A stretch of 44,754 nt of DNA, from contig JACRCC010000102.1 in the NCBI GenBank assembly GCA_016234405.1, positions 1 through 44,754 of the forward strand, given 5' to 3'. The translations under genes and the position numbers were made by a program. Each line of letters starts with the position of its first letter. The first letter of the stretch is position 1. Under the pieces are notes generated by a model that was given only the letters and a program-made list of their open reading frames with translations, did no database searches and had not been told where the DNA came from. Origin of the DNA: Deltaproteobacteria bacterium (GTDB lineage: Bacteria; Desulfobacterota; GWC2-55-46). Shown in pieces: positions 16,648 through 23,813 of this stretch.

Positions 16648-17750
16648 GATGCAAACCTTCTTCCGAATTCACCAATCACGTCCGCCTGTTCACGAGGCTC
16701 GATATGCGGCCCCATCGGGAGGCTCAAAACCGATTTGGCAAGCCCTTCAGTAACGGGAAAATCGCCGGCCTTTAAACCCGTATCCGCGTAGGCCTCGGAC
16801 AGGTGCGGCGGCACGGGGTAATGTATGAGCGTGCCTATGCCTTTTTTCTCAAGGTGCGCCCTTATCGCGTCCCGCTCGGCATGTCGCGCCACAAACAAGT
16901 GCCAGCACGGTTCAGCCCAATCAGGGACAAAAGGCAGAACAAGACCCGCGCAGTCTTTCAATGCGTCAAGATAACGCTTGGCGATTTGCTTCCTGCGGCC
17001 GTTCCACTCGTCGAGTTTTTTGAGTTTCACCCTTAAAAAAGCCGCCTGCAGCTCATCGAGCCTGCTGTTAAAACCTTTTACCTCGTTATGATATTTGACC
17101 TTTGACCCGTAGTTCCTAATGAGCCTTACTTTTTCCGCAAGCTCACCGTCGTTTGTCGTAACGGCCCCTCCGTCTCCAATCGCGCCGAGATTTTTTCCGG
17201 GATAGAAACTAAAACCCGCGGCATGGCCAAGCGCGCCCGCGCGCCTGCCTTTGTATCCGGCCCCGTGCGCCTGGGCCGCGTCTTCAATCACCTTCAGGCC
17301 GCGCCTTTTCGCCGTCGCATTTATCGCGTCCATGTCGGCGCACTGTCCGTAGAGGTGGACCGGCATAATGGCCTTCGTCTTTTTTGTAATCGCCTTTTCT
17401 ATAAGCTCAGGATTGATGTTACATGTCCTCTCATCCGGCTCCACCGGCACGGGGGTCGCCCCGGAGTAAGAGACGGCCAGCCACGTGGCGATGAACGTGT
17501 TGGCGGGCACTATGACCTCGTCGCCCTCACCTATTCCGCAGGCCCTGAGTATCAGATGCAGGGCGTCAAGCCCATTGCCGACGCCGATGCAATGTTTAAC
17601 CCCGCAGTAGGAGGCGAACTCGGCCTCGAACGCCTCTACCTCTTTACCGAGGATGAACGAGCCGGATTCCATGACGCGGCGATACGCTGCGTCGAGGTCG
17701 TCTTTGAGTTCAAGACGCGCATAATTAAGATTAAGAAACGAGACGCTCAT
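16644..17750 (-). CDS. FdtB/QdtB-like DegT aminotransferase
   Basis: This 368-residue PLP enzyme belongs to the DegT/DnrJ/EryC1/StrS family. The block [18 protein letters not shown] binds PLP phosphate, EDAAQAHGA carries the ring-contacting Asp, and [17 protein letters not shown] contains the PLP lysine (Lys186). The sequence [20 protein letters not shown] is the pattern I associate with FdtB/QdtB, which aminate dTDP-3-keto-6-deoxyhexoses at C3. This assignment is strengthened by the FdtA-like ketoisomerase at 19034-19444. The product would be a dTDP-3-amino-3,6-dideoxyhexose. RmlA and RmlB, which supply the substrate, are not in the window. Confidence 0.92.
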   Translation of the reverse strand: MSVSFLNLNYARLELKDDLDAAYRRVMESGSFILGKEVEAFEAEFASYCGVKHCIGVGNGLDALHLILRACGIGEGDEVIVPANTFIATWLAVSYSGATPVPVEPDERTCNINPELIEKAITKKTKAIMPVHLYGQCADMDAINATAKRRGLKVIEDAAQAHGAGYKGRRAGALGHAAGFSFYPGKNLGAIGDGGAVTTNDGELAEKVRLIRNYGSKVKYHNEVKGFNSRLDELQAAFLRVKLKKLDEWNGRRKQIAKRYLDALKDCAGLVLPFVPDWAEPCWHLFVARHAERDAIRAHLEKKGIGTLIHYPVPPHLSEAYADTGLKAGDFPVTEGLAKSVLSLPMGPHIEPREQADVIGEFGRRFAS

Positions 17751-17756
17751 AATTCG

Positions 17757-19028
17757 TCAATTCGCCAGAAAGTCGGCAAGCACCCTCTGCGCCTTATCTA
17801 CATCTATCGTAAAGTTGACGTGGATATCGCGTCTTCCATCTTCGTCATCGCCGAGACATTGCAAATCCAATCTTAGATATTTTGCAATGGTCGAGAACGC
17901 GGATATATCGTTCCTCTTCGGCTGAAAACATAATATTTTGCAATTGGGACTGCAAAATATTATGTTGGTAAAGGCCGCCCCCGTGGCGCCTGCAATAAAT
18001 TCCGCGTTGTTGAACAGCGAGACCTGCTCAGAGATAGACCAACTTTCGAGCGTTACCACTTCAAAATCGTATTTCTTGAAAACGTTTATAACCTCGTCTT
18101 CATTGTATCTCCTTAGCCGCGAGGCGTTTTGCCGCGACAAGAAAATTCTTTTCGGATGATTTGCCGGCCCTCTCAGCCGCAGCAATTTATTTCTCAAAAA
18201 ATCAATGCCCCGGGTGTCGAATTGAAAATCGGTAAAGTCTGCGGCGTCAACGTCCTTATAGTTGGGAGGGATCACGTTTATGAAGGACAGGTAATATAAT
18301 CTTTTGATTTTATAACCATAACCCTTTTTCAGATATATTATTTCACGGCCCTCCGCGTTAAAAAAATCCAACAGCTCCTTGAATTGAGGCACGTCGGCGA
18401 CAACGTCATCCACCAGCAAGGGCGCGCTTTTCGGGACATGCATCTCATTTAACAGATTGAACTTGGGCAGTATCTCGCAGACAAAATGATAATAATTGTA
18501 AGAATAGTTCGCCGACAGCATGATGCCTTCTTCTATTCCCTTGCCGCTGTCCTTATGCCGGATTATCATCTTGCCGCCGGAGAAGCACAGCGCGACCGTA
18601 TCGGAGTATCTGAACTTATTTTTTTTATCATGGGCCGGCAATTCGTAAATTGCCTTCTCACGGCCGGCGACAACGACGTTTGACGAACCGAAGACAACGG
18701 CGTTATCCAATTGAGCGGCGTAAACGTCATGCCCGTCAAAAAAAACCAGACCGTTGTCCTGACGGTAATATTGCGGTTTGGCCGCACAGAGCCTGTTTTT
18801 CGCCTGAAAAAGTATCTTCTTCGATTCGACGTCTTTCACCCCTATTGCTTCGACATACCGGTACTTTTGCCTGCCCGGGCTGATGAACGTAAGAACGGTA
18901 ATTATTTTATTGACCTGCTTCTTATTTAAATGATTGGTTGTGAATAAGAAAAAAAATTCTCGCGCTTTTCTTAGAGGCCTAAAAAATGCTTTTTTGATAT
19001 TTTTAAACCATATTTTGCCAATCTCCAT
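17757..19028 (-). CDS. GT61 family glycosyltransferase
   Basis: This 423-residue protein has the C-terminal signature of DUF563/GT61: KRIFLSRQNASRLRRYNE, then VTLESWSISEQVSLFNNAEF and GATGAAFTNIIFCSPN. An N-terminal basic region (residues 1-25) may associate with the membrane. GT61 includes xylosyl- and other transferases; the sugar is unknown. The gene is visibly richer in A and T than its neighbours: 18301-18360 has 21 G/C of 60 and 18901-18960 only 13 of 60. That points to more recent acquisition. It lies 5-6 bases from genes on both sides and is in the same operon. Confidence 0.88.
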   Translation of the reverse strand: MEIGKIWFKNIKKAFFRPLRKAREFFFLFTTNHLNKKQVNKIITVLTFISPGRQKYRYVEAIGVKDVESKKILFQAKNRLCAAKPQYYRQDNGLVFFDGHDVYAAQLDNAVVFGSSNVVVAGREKAIYELPAHDKKNKFRYSDTVALCFSGGKMIIRHKDSGKGIEEGIMLSANYSYNYYHFVCEILPKFNLLNEMHVPKSAPLLVDDVVADVPQFKELLDFFNAEGREIIYLKKGYGYKIKRLYYLSFINVIPPNYKDVDAADFTDFQFDTRGIDFLRNKLLRLRGPANHPKRIFLSRQNASRLRRYNEDEVINVFKKYDFEVVTLESWSISEQVSLFNNAEFIAGATGAAFTNIIFCSPNCKILCFQPKRNDISAFSTIAKYLRLDLQCLGDDEDGRRDIHVNFTIDVDKAQRVLADFLAN

Positions 19029-19033
19029 CTAAC

Positions 19034-19444
19034 TTATCCCCGCGCGCGGCCTTCGATAAATTCCCGGTAATCCCTGTAATAATCCGATTCCTCATAGACA
19101 TTAGACGCCAAAACAAGACAAACCGAGCCGGATGAAAAATTATCAAGTTCCCTCCATATCATCGGGCACACGTACAATCCGTAGTACGAGCGGTTCAGGT
19201 GAAATCTCTTTTTCTCCCTCCCGTCGTCCAACACCACGTCAAAACTCCCGGACATGGCGACGATGAACTGATGCAGGTCCTTGTGCGCGTGCCCTCCCCT
19301 CTCCGCGCCACCCGGAACGTCATAGAGGTAATAGACCCTCTTTATCTCAAAGGGCACATTGCGCTGCCCCTCGATGAAAGTCAGGTTGCCGCGCGGGTCG
19401 GCAATCTTGGGGAGGTCAATCATCTTACAATCGGTTATGCCCAC
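19034..19444 (-). CDS. FdtA/QdtA-like sugar 3,4-ketoisomerase (cupin)
   Basis: From the GTG at 19444 (GGAG 9 bases upstream) the product is 136 residues. A start further upstream at 19486 would overlap the methyltransferase gene. The cupin core reads LPKIADPRGNLTFIEGQRNV, then VYYLYDVPGGAERGGHAHKD (metal/active-site histidines) and FHLNRSYYGLYVCPMIWREL. This is the pattern of dTDP-4-keto-6-deoxy-glucose 3,4-ketoisomerases. It isomerises the 4-keto sugar to the 3-keto form, the substrate of the aminotransferase at 16644-17750. Together they support Fuc3N or Qui3N synthesis. Whether the C4 outcome is galacto (FdtA) or gluco (QdtA) cannot be told by eye. Confidence 0.9.
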   Translation of the reverse strand: MGITDCKMIDLPKIADPRGNLTFIEGQRNVPFEIKRVYYLYDVPGGAERGGHAHKDLHQFIVAMSGSFDVVLDDGREKKRFHLNRSYYGLYVCPMIWRELDNFSSGSVCLVLASNVYEESDYYRDYREFIEGRARG

Positions 19445-19463
19445 GATATGTCTCCTTTGCCTG

Positions 19464-20171
19464 TTACCGCGGCTCGCACACCGCATACAACTCGGCCGCG
19501 TATCCGGGAAAATCTTTTCCGAGTTCGTAAAAACCCCGCATCATATCTTCGGTCCAATGGTCTTCAATCTGCTTGTTGGAAAGAGGTTTGAAGAACACCC
19601 CGCCCTCCGCCACGACCTTAAGCCCTGCGTCCGTTATATCCGCGCTCAAGGTGTCTGACGTATAAACCCTGCGATGGCCCAAGGCAACGTCCCTTGCGTT
19701 GAGTTGACAGGGCTGCTCGAGCAGCCCCATCTTCACGGCCGCAAGCCTGTGTATGGAATTGCCGTTCGGCACCCCGGCGATTATCCTGCCGTCTCCGGTC
19801 AACCAGCCCCTTGCGCGCCTGAGGATCCCGACCGGTTCCTCCACGTGCTCAAGGACGTGTTCCATTATAATGGTGTTGAACTTGCGCTCCGGTTCGTATG
19901 TCTCGAAGAGCGAATTGACCTTCGTGAGGTTCGGCGCATCCGGTATGCGCTCAAGAAGCTCGGCCGCCGCCTCGACAACCGTCAGGTTCTCGAAGTCGTT
20001 AACAAGCAGCCCCGTCATCTCGCCTTCGGCGGGGCCCATCTCCAGACCGCGCGGCCCCCTGAGATGCGGCCTTAGACTCTGATAACGGAAGCGAATGAGC
20101 CGCTTATCGAAATCAAGCTGCTCCTTCAGATACCAGCCTGAAATGCCTTGTATCCTACCCTCCTCGCTCAT
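19464..20171 (-). CDS. SAM-dependent methyltransferase
   Basis: From the ATG at 20171, which overlaps the epimerase stop as ATGA (20168-20171), the product is 235 residues. The class I methyltransferase fold shows motif I LEMGPAEGEMTGLLV, an acidic residue after the second strand (LTVVEAAAEL), and IIMEHVLEHVEEP, the motif-IV block common to methyltransferase-11/23 types. The family acts on very diverse substrates. In this place it may methylate a sugar hydroxyl or a carboxylate of the product made with the neighbouring ATP-grasp and epimerase enzymes, with which it is translationally coupled. Confidence 0.87.
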   Translation of the reverse strand: MSEEGRIQGISGWYLKEQLDFDKRLIRFRYQSLRPHLRGPRGLEMGPAEGEMTGLLVNDFENLTVVEAAAELLERIPDAPNLTKVNSLFETYEPERKFNTIIMEHVLEHVEEPVGILRRARGWLTGDGRIIAGVPNGNSIHRLAAVKMGLLEQPCQLNARDVALGHRRVYTSDTLSADITDAGLKVVAEGGVFFKPLSNKQIEDHWTEDMMRGFYELGKDFPGYAAELYAVCEPR

Positions 20172-21106
20172 GCCAAAACCTTCTTCATGCTCTCCCATTC
20201 AAGCCTTAAACCCTCTTCGAGCGGCACGAAGTCCCATTTGCCGAGAGACTTCAGCATCCTTGAATTGTCGAGACGCATGGAGTATCCGGCGGGCTTGTCC
20301 GTGATAAGCCGCGGTCTGCCGGAAAATCCCGATATCCTCACGAGCGTCTCCGCCGCTTCCAATAGCGTTGTCGAGGAGCCCCTGACTATGTTCACCGGCC
20401 CTATAGCCTTTTCATCGGAGGCCGTTGCCCTTAAAGCGGCCTCCACCGCGTCCGAGACGTAGAGGTAATCCCTTTGGGCGCTCCCGTCGCCGTATACGGC
20501 CGGTGGCTCACCTCTGAGAAGCGCCCTTATGCTCTGCGGTATGAACTTTTGGTACGCCTCCTCGCCAGGGCCGAAGATATGACCTAAGCGCAATACCGCG
20601 TAACCGCACCCGCAGCCTTTGGCGTGCGCCCTCACGAGGCTTTCACAAAAAAGCTTGGATGCGCCGTAAAGACCGGAAGGTGAAACAGGCGTGTCCTCGT
20701 CAATGACCCGCCCGTCCATCGGAGGGCCGTAGACGTCCAACGTGCTTGCGAAGACTATCTTTTCTGGGGGTTCCGGCAGGCTCTCAAAGAGGGAGCGTGT
20801 GCCAATGAGATTGTCGCGGAAGATTGCCCCGGTATTATCCGCATCCTTAGACGTTTTTGGGGTGAACCCCCCTATGTGAATCACAATGTCGAATTTTTTT
20901 ATGCCTGCCGTTTCCCATGTGCCGCGGACAAGTCCCTCAAGCGGCGCGTTCACCCATTTTATCCCATCCGTTTTTTCCCCGCAACCGCTCCGGCTCAGGG
21001 CAACGACCTCGGCGCCTGTCTCCCGCAGGAGACGCCGGAGAAGATGGCTGCCGATGAACCCCTTCGGGCCGGTCAGAAGAACCCTCTTGCCGTTAAGTGA
21101 AATCAC
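20168..21106 (-). CDS. NAD-dependent nucleotide-sugar epimerase/dehydratase
   Basis: This 312-residue extended SDR has the nucleotide-binding motif GPKGFIG at residues 13-19, the catalytic Ser in VFASTLDVYGPP (near 121), and YGASK with Tyr147 and Lys151. The first glycine-rich motif reads TGPKGFIGSH in place of the usual TGxxGFIG. It acts on a nucleotide-activated sugar as epimerase, dehydratase or reductase; the exact reaction is not recognisable. The gene overlaps the ATP-grasp gene and the methyltransferase gene by 4 bases each, so the three enzymes are probably made in step and may form one decoration module. Confidence 0.9.
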   Translation of the reverse strand: MISLNGKRVLLTGPKGFIGSHLLRRLLRETGAEVVALSRSGCGEKTDGIKWVNAPLEGLVRGTWETAGIKKFDIVIHIGGFTPKTSKDADNTGAIFRDNLIGTRSLFESLPEPPEKIVFASTLDVYGPPMDGRVIDEDTPVSPSGLYGASKLFCESLVRAHAKGCGCGYAVLRLGHIFGPGEEAYQKFIPQSIRALLRGEPPAVYGDGSAQRDYLYVSDAVEAALRATASDEKAIGPVNIVRGSSTTLLEAAETLVRISGFSGRPRLITDKPAGYSMRLDNSRMLKSLGKWDFVPLEEGLRLEWESMKKVLA

Positions 21107-22161
21107 CGCGCGCGCCTCTCCAACTTCTCAAGTTCCTCAACCCTTGTCAATACGGGTTCCCTGTCCATGCCGCGTATCCAGACGAGTCCGTCTGGGAGCG
21201 GGTTCATCTTTTTTGCAAGCACGGGGAATCTTCCGTCAAGCGCGATGTTGCAGTATATCTCAGGAAAGTTCAGCCCCGCCTTGGTGAAGAAGTAATGGGT
21301 GGTGAAGAACCTGCCGATGTTTATCTCGGTGGGGTTGGGAAAACCCGATACGTCGCACGTCATGTCCACGGAGAATATCCCGTGAGGTTTTTTGTCTATC
21401 GCGAGTATCGCGTCCAACGCGGCCCTGTCCACCTTTTCATCGGAAAACGTCTCGGCGACGCCGGTTATGCCGGTAACGCCGGAGAGCGTCCTGTTGCCGA
21501 AGTTCCAACTGCGTCTTTTTCTGCCCTGCGCGACTACAAGCTCCCCGTCATGCCAGATGGACTGCCACGTAACGGTCTTTTCGGTGAGCAGTTCGGAAGC
21601 GGTAAAACTCCCCCAACCCTTGAACCTCTCGACCCAAAGCCTCGCAAATTCGTAATTATCCGTTGGCAGCGCGCCCCTGCCGCCGCCACCCTCCGTTGCG
21701 CGGAGCCAGATGGTCTTGCCGAGTGTGTCGAACGCGAGTTTCAGGTCTGATTCGTCTTTAAGCAGCACGGTCTTAGGCACCCGGATACCGGCCGCATCCC
21801 AGACCTCATACGACATCCCCTTGTCAACGCAGGTCTCGATAGTTTCCGCGTCAGGCAAATATAACTTAACGCCCAAAGCCGTAATATCCGCCCTGAGCCT
21901 CGATATTGCCCTGACCTCAAAATCGTTCTGCGGGTGAAGAAAATCCGGTCTTGCCGACTCAAGGAGATTCAAAAGCCTGCCGCGATATTCCCCGGACATG
22001 GCCGAAGGCACCACGTGCCTTTCATCCACGTCGGCTAAAAAGAGGTCTGACGGAATGCATGACGCGCCTATAAGATAATCCCTTCTGCCCGATTCCCTCA
22101 AAGACCGTGTAAAGTTATTTGACGGGGCGCCCCCTGCCCCGCAGACGTATATCCTGGCCAA
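21103..22161 (-). CDS. ATP-grasp ligase of the polysaccharide locus
   Basis: This 352-residue protein starts with TTG (22161) behind AGGAG. A Rossmann-like pre-ATP-grasp domain (IYVCGAGGAPSNNFTRSL; HPQNDFEVRAI) precedes the ATP-grasp fold, with KTIWLRATEGGGGRGA as the glycine-rich phosphate-binding loop and FPNPTEINIGRF near the magnesium site. It resembles carbamoyl-phosphate-synthase-large-chain-like ATP-grasp proteins. Such enzymes join a carboxylate to an amine, thiol or similar through an acyl-phosphate. In a polysaccharide locus the plausible job is amide formation between an amino sugar and an amino acid or other acid; substrate unknown. It is coupled to the epimerase gene by a 4-base overlap. 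Confidence 0.86.
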   Translation of the reverse strand: MARIYVCGAGGAPSNNFTRSLRESGRRDYLIGASCIPSDLFLADVDERHVVPSAMSGEYRGRLLNLLESARPDFLHPQNDFEVRAISRLRADITALGVKLYLPDAETIETCVDKGMSYEVWDAAGIRVPKTVLLKDESDLKLAFDTLGKTIWLRATEGGGGRGALPTDNYEFARLWVERFKGWGSFTASELLTEKTVTWQSIWHDGELVVAQGRKRRSWNFGNRTLSGVTGITGVAETFSDEKVDRAALDAILAIDKKPHGIFSVDMTCDVSGFPNPTEINIGRFFTTHYFFTKAGLNFPEIYCNIALDGRFPVLAKKMNPLPDGLVWIRGMDREPVLTRVEELEKLERRAR

Positions 22162-22208
22162 AATTTGGCTCCTGTTTTCGTGCCGCTGATTTAATTACAT
22201 GCCCGCCA

Positions 22209-22246
22209 ATAAAAAAGGACTCGCGTTTAAAAACGCCTCCTTGTCC
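22209..22246 (-). terminator. Hairpin with T-run in the gap before the ATP-grasp gene
   Basis: On the minus strand GGAC and GTCC (22243-22246 / 22217-22220) enclose an inner perfect hairpin built on GCGTTTTTAAACGC, followed directly by TTTTTTATT. The shape fits an intrinsic terminator or attenuator between the sugar-phosphate transferase gene and the rest of the operon. An overlapping alternative stem (GCCT/AGGC) could compete with the outer stem. Confidence 0.5.
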
Positions 22247-22287
22247 CGTAGGCAACCCAGTAAATATTTTTGCGAGGAAAATATCCT

Positions 22288-23349
22288 TCAAGCGGTGAGG
22301 TTCGTTTCCTGCGCGGCGTTTTTCCGGCCCTTTTGCGCTTTTTTCCTCATCTCGAGGAGGAGCGCTATGAATATCCCGATGAGGGCATAAGCGTTGAAAA
22401 GGAATATCAGTTGTATCCACCCGGTCTCGTCTTTAAGGAGTATCGCGCCAACCCCGAAAATCGCGCTCATAAACCAAATGGACGCTGAGACGGTCTTGGG
22501 GCAAACGTCCGCGGCAAGGAGTATGTGATGAAAATGCGTCTCGTCGGCCATGAACGGATGGGCGCCGCGGAGCGCCCTGTGCGCCATCACCCGCACCGCG
22601 TCGCCTATCGGGACCGCGAGGATGAGCACCGCCAGCATGGGCTGATAATGATGCTGCATCCCCTGGAAAATCTGTATGGAGGCGGTTGCAAGGAGAAAAC
22701 CCGCAAGCATGGAACCGCAGTCGCCGAGGAATATCCTGCCGTTCGGGAAGTTATATCTCAGGAAGGCCAAAAGGGCCGCGGTCGCGGCCATGTTTATGTA
22801 AACGAGGTTCGAGTAACCCGCGATGTATGCGAAATACGTTAATACCGCGAAGGCGATGACCGAAATGCCGGCCGCCAAACCGTTAATCCCATCAATGAGG
22901 TTTATCGCGTTAACGACCCCTATGATGCAAAAATATGTAAATGGGATGCTCCAAACGCCGAGTTCGACCTGACCGTTTCCGAAGAGGTCTCCAAGGTGTT
23001 TGAGTCTTATGTTCCCGTAGAAGATGACAAGCGTGCTTGCCGCGAAGATGCCGAGCATCTTGACCTTCCAGTTTATGCCCTTTACGTCGTCCCAGAGTCC
23101 GACCGCAAGGATAATGGCGCTTCCGAAAATCGCGCTCACGATCCTTTCACTAATAACTATGAACGGCAGAGCAATTAAAAAACCCGCGTAGATGCCCAAG
23201 CCGCCTATCCTGACGGTAGGGACCAGGTGCACCTTCCTTTCTCCGGGCTGGTCAAGACCGATGGAATTCCTATAACTCCACTTGATTATCCAGTACGTGG
23301 CCAGATAGGTTGCAACGAATGATGCGATGATTATTGCGGTTGTTTCCAT
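22288..23349 (-). CDS. WecA/MraY-like polyprenyl-phosphate sugar-1-phosphate transferase
   Basis: This 353-residue integral membrane protein has about ten helices. It carries the catalytic and nucleotide-binding loops of the PNPT superfamily: GERKVHLVPTVRIGGLGIY near the N-terminus, NLIDGINGLAAG (Asp pair region) and IFLGDCGSMLAGF. The family transfers HexNAc-1-phosphate, or a related sugar-phosphate, from UDP to undecaprenyl phosphate, starting the repeat unit. As first gene after the predicted promoter it opens the large minus-strand operon. A C-terminal tail rich in Lys/Arg extends into the cytoplasm. The histidine-rich AHRALRGAHPFMADETHFHH is the WecA-type loop thought to contact the acceptor or sugar. 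Confidence 0.93.
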   Translation of the reverse strand: METTAIIIASFVATYLATYWIIKWSYRNSIGLDQPGERKVHLVPTVRIGGLGIYAGFLIALPFIVISERIVSAIFGSAIILAVGLWDDVKGINWKVKMLGIFAASTLVIFYGNIRLKHLGDLFGNGQVELGVWSIPFTYFCIIGVVNAINLIDGINGLAAGISVIAFAVLTYFAYIAGYSNLVYINMAATAALLAFLRYNFPNGRIFLGDCGSMLAGFLLATASIQIFQGMQHHYQPMLAVLILAVPIGDAVRVMAHRALRGAHPFMADETHFHHILLAADVCPKTVSASIWFMSAIFGVGAILLKDETGWIQLIFLFNAYALIGIFIALLLEMRKKAQKGRKNAAQETNLTA

Positions 23350-23378
23350 AGTGATGATAGTCTTCCGGCTGTCAGAGT

Positions 23379-23407
23379 ATTGTCTTATTTATTCTCTTTT
23401 TTGTCAA
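23379..23407 (-). promoter_or_regulatory. Predicted sigma-70 promoter of the exopolysaccharide operon
   Basis: On the minus strand a perfect TTGACA (23402-23407) is followed by a 17-base spacer and GACAAT (23379-23384, four of six). The predicted start near 23372 leaves a leader of about 23 nt before the sugar-phosphate transferase ATG. GGAAGA lies 11 bases before that ATG. Confidence 0.5.
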
Positions 23408-23450
23408 GATTATTATGTCAAAATCTTGGCTTGAAACAACGCTAAGCGCG

Positions 23451-23456
23451 TATAAT
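23451..23456 (+). promoter_or_regulatory. TATAAT -10 candidate for the dehydrogenase gene
   Basis: A perfect plus-strand TATAAT lies about 360 bases before the UDP-sugar dehydrogenase start. The best -35 candidates (TTGGCT at 19 bases, TTGAAA at 14) have poor spacing. It is divergent from the operon promoter at 23379-23407, so the two may share regulation. The rest of the 23350-23813 gap holds only the dGTPase remnant. Confidence 0.28.
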
Positions 23457-23484
23457 TAGGCACTTAGGACTGAACTTCCATACA

Positions 23485-23573
23485 ACGGCGATAAAATACT
23501 CGCACACCACGCGGTAATCCCCGGCCCTGGCCTTGACGATAAGCGTGGAGACGCGGGACGGCAGCTTATGATA
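23485..23573 (-). pseudogene. Degenerate copy of the dGTPase 3' end
   Basis: Plus-strand 23500-23564 matches 25228-25292 inside the dGTPase gene with about 10 mismatches in 65 positions, including an identical run of 23 bases. Translated on the minus strand it reads VSTLIVKARAGDYRVVCEY against VSTLIVKGQAGDYRVVCDY in the intact enzyme. Upstream and downstream the similarity fades within 10-20 codons. The surrounding 89-codon frame (23442-23711) has no other recognisable sequence, so I treat this as a fragment and not a gene. It is in the same orientation as the intact gene, with the dehydrogenase gene between them. Confidence 0.8.
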
Positions 23574-23813
23574 AACTATAAATTCCTTAACCCGTAAAAG
23601 CGCAAAGACATGGGGATAATCCCCTAAGTTCCCGTAAAAATAGTTGTAGAATAAACTGCCGGGTAAAGAAAACAGACTTAAAACTCCGGGGCAATTTAAA
23701 AGACATTGCATAAAACGGCTTCCTTTGCTAAATTTAGCATCAAATGCCGCATCCTCGAGGGCGTAAAGGGTTTCCTTAAATGACCCCTTTCCTTAAAACA
23801 ACCGGAGAGTATT

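Noticed and set aside
22201-22290. A cyclic-di-GMP riboswitch in the gap before the ATP-grasp gene
   Set aside because: The stretch has short G/C blocks reminiscent of that class but lacks its conserved 5' half; a terminator-like hairpin explains it better.
23442-23711. An 89-codon frame as a real protein gene
   Set aside because: Only the dGTPase-like core is recognisable, the ends look random, and no Shine-Dalgarno is seen; treated as a pseudogene fragment.
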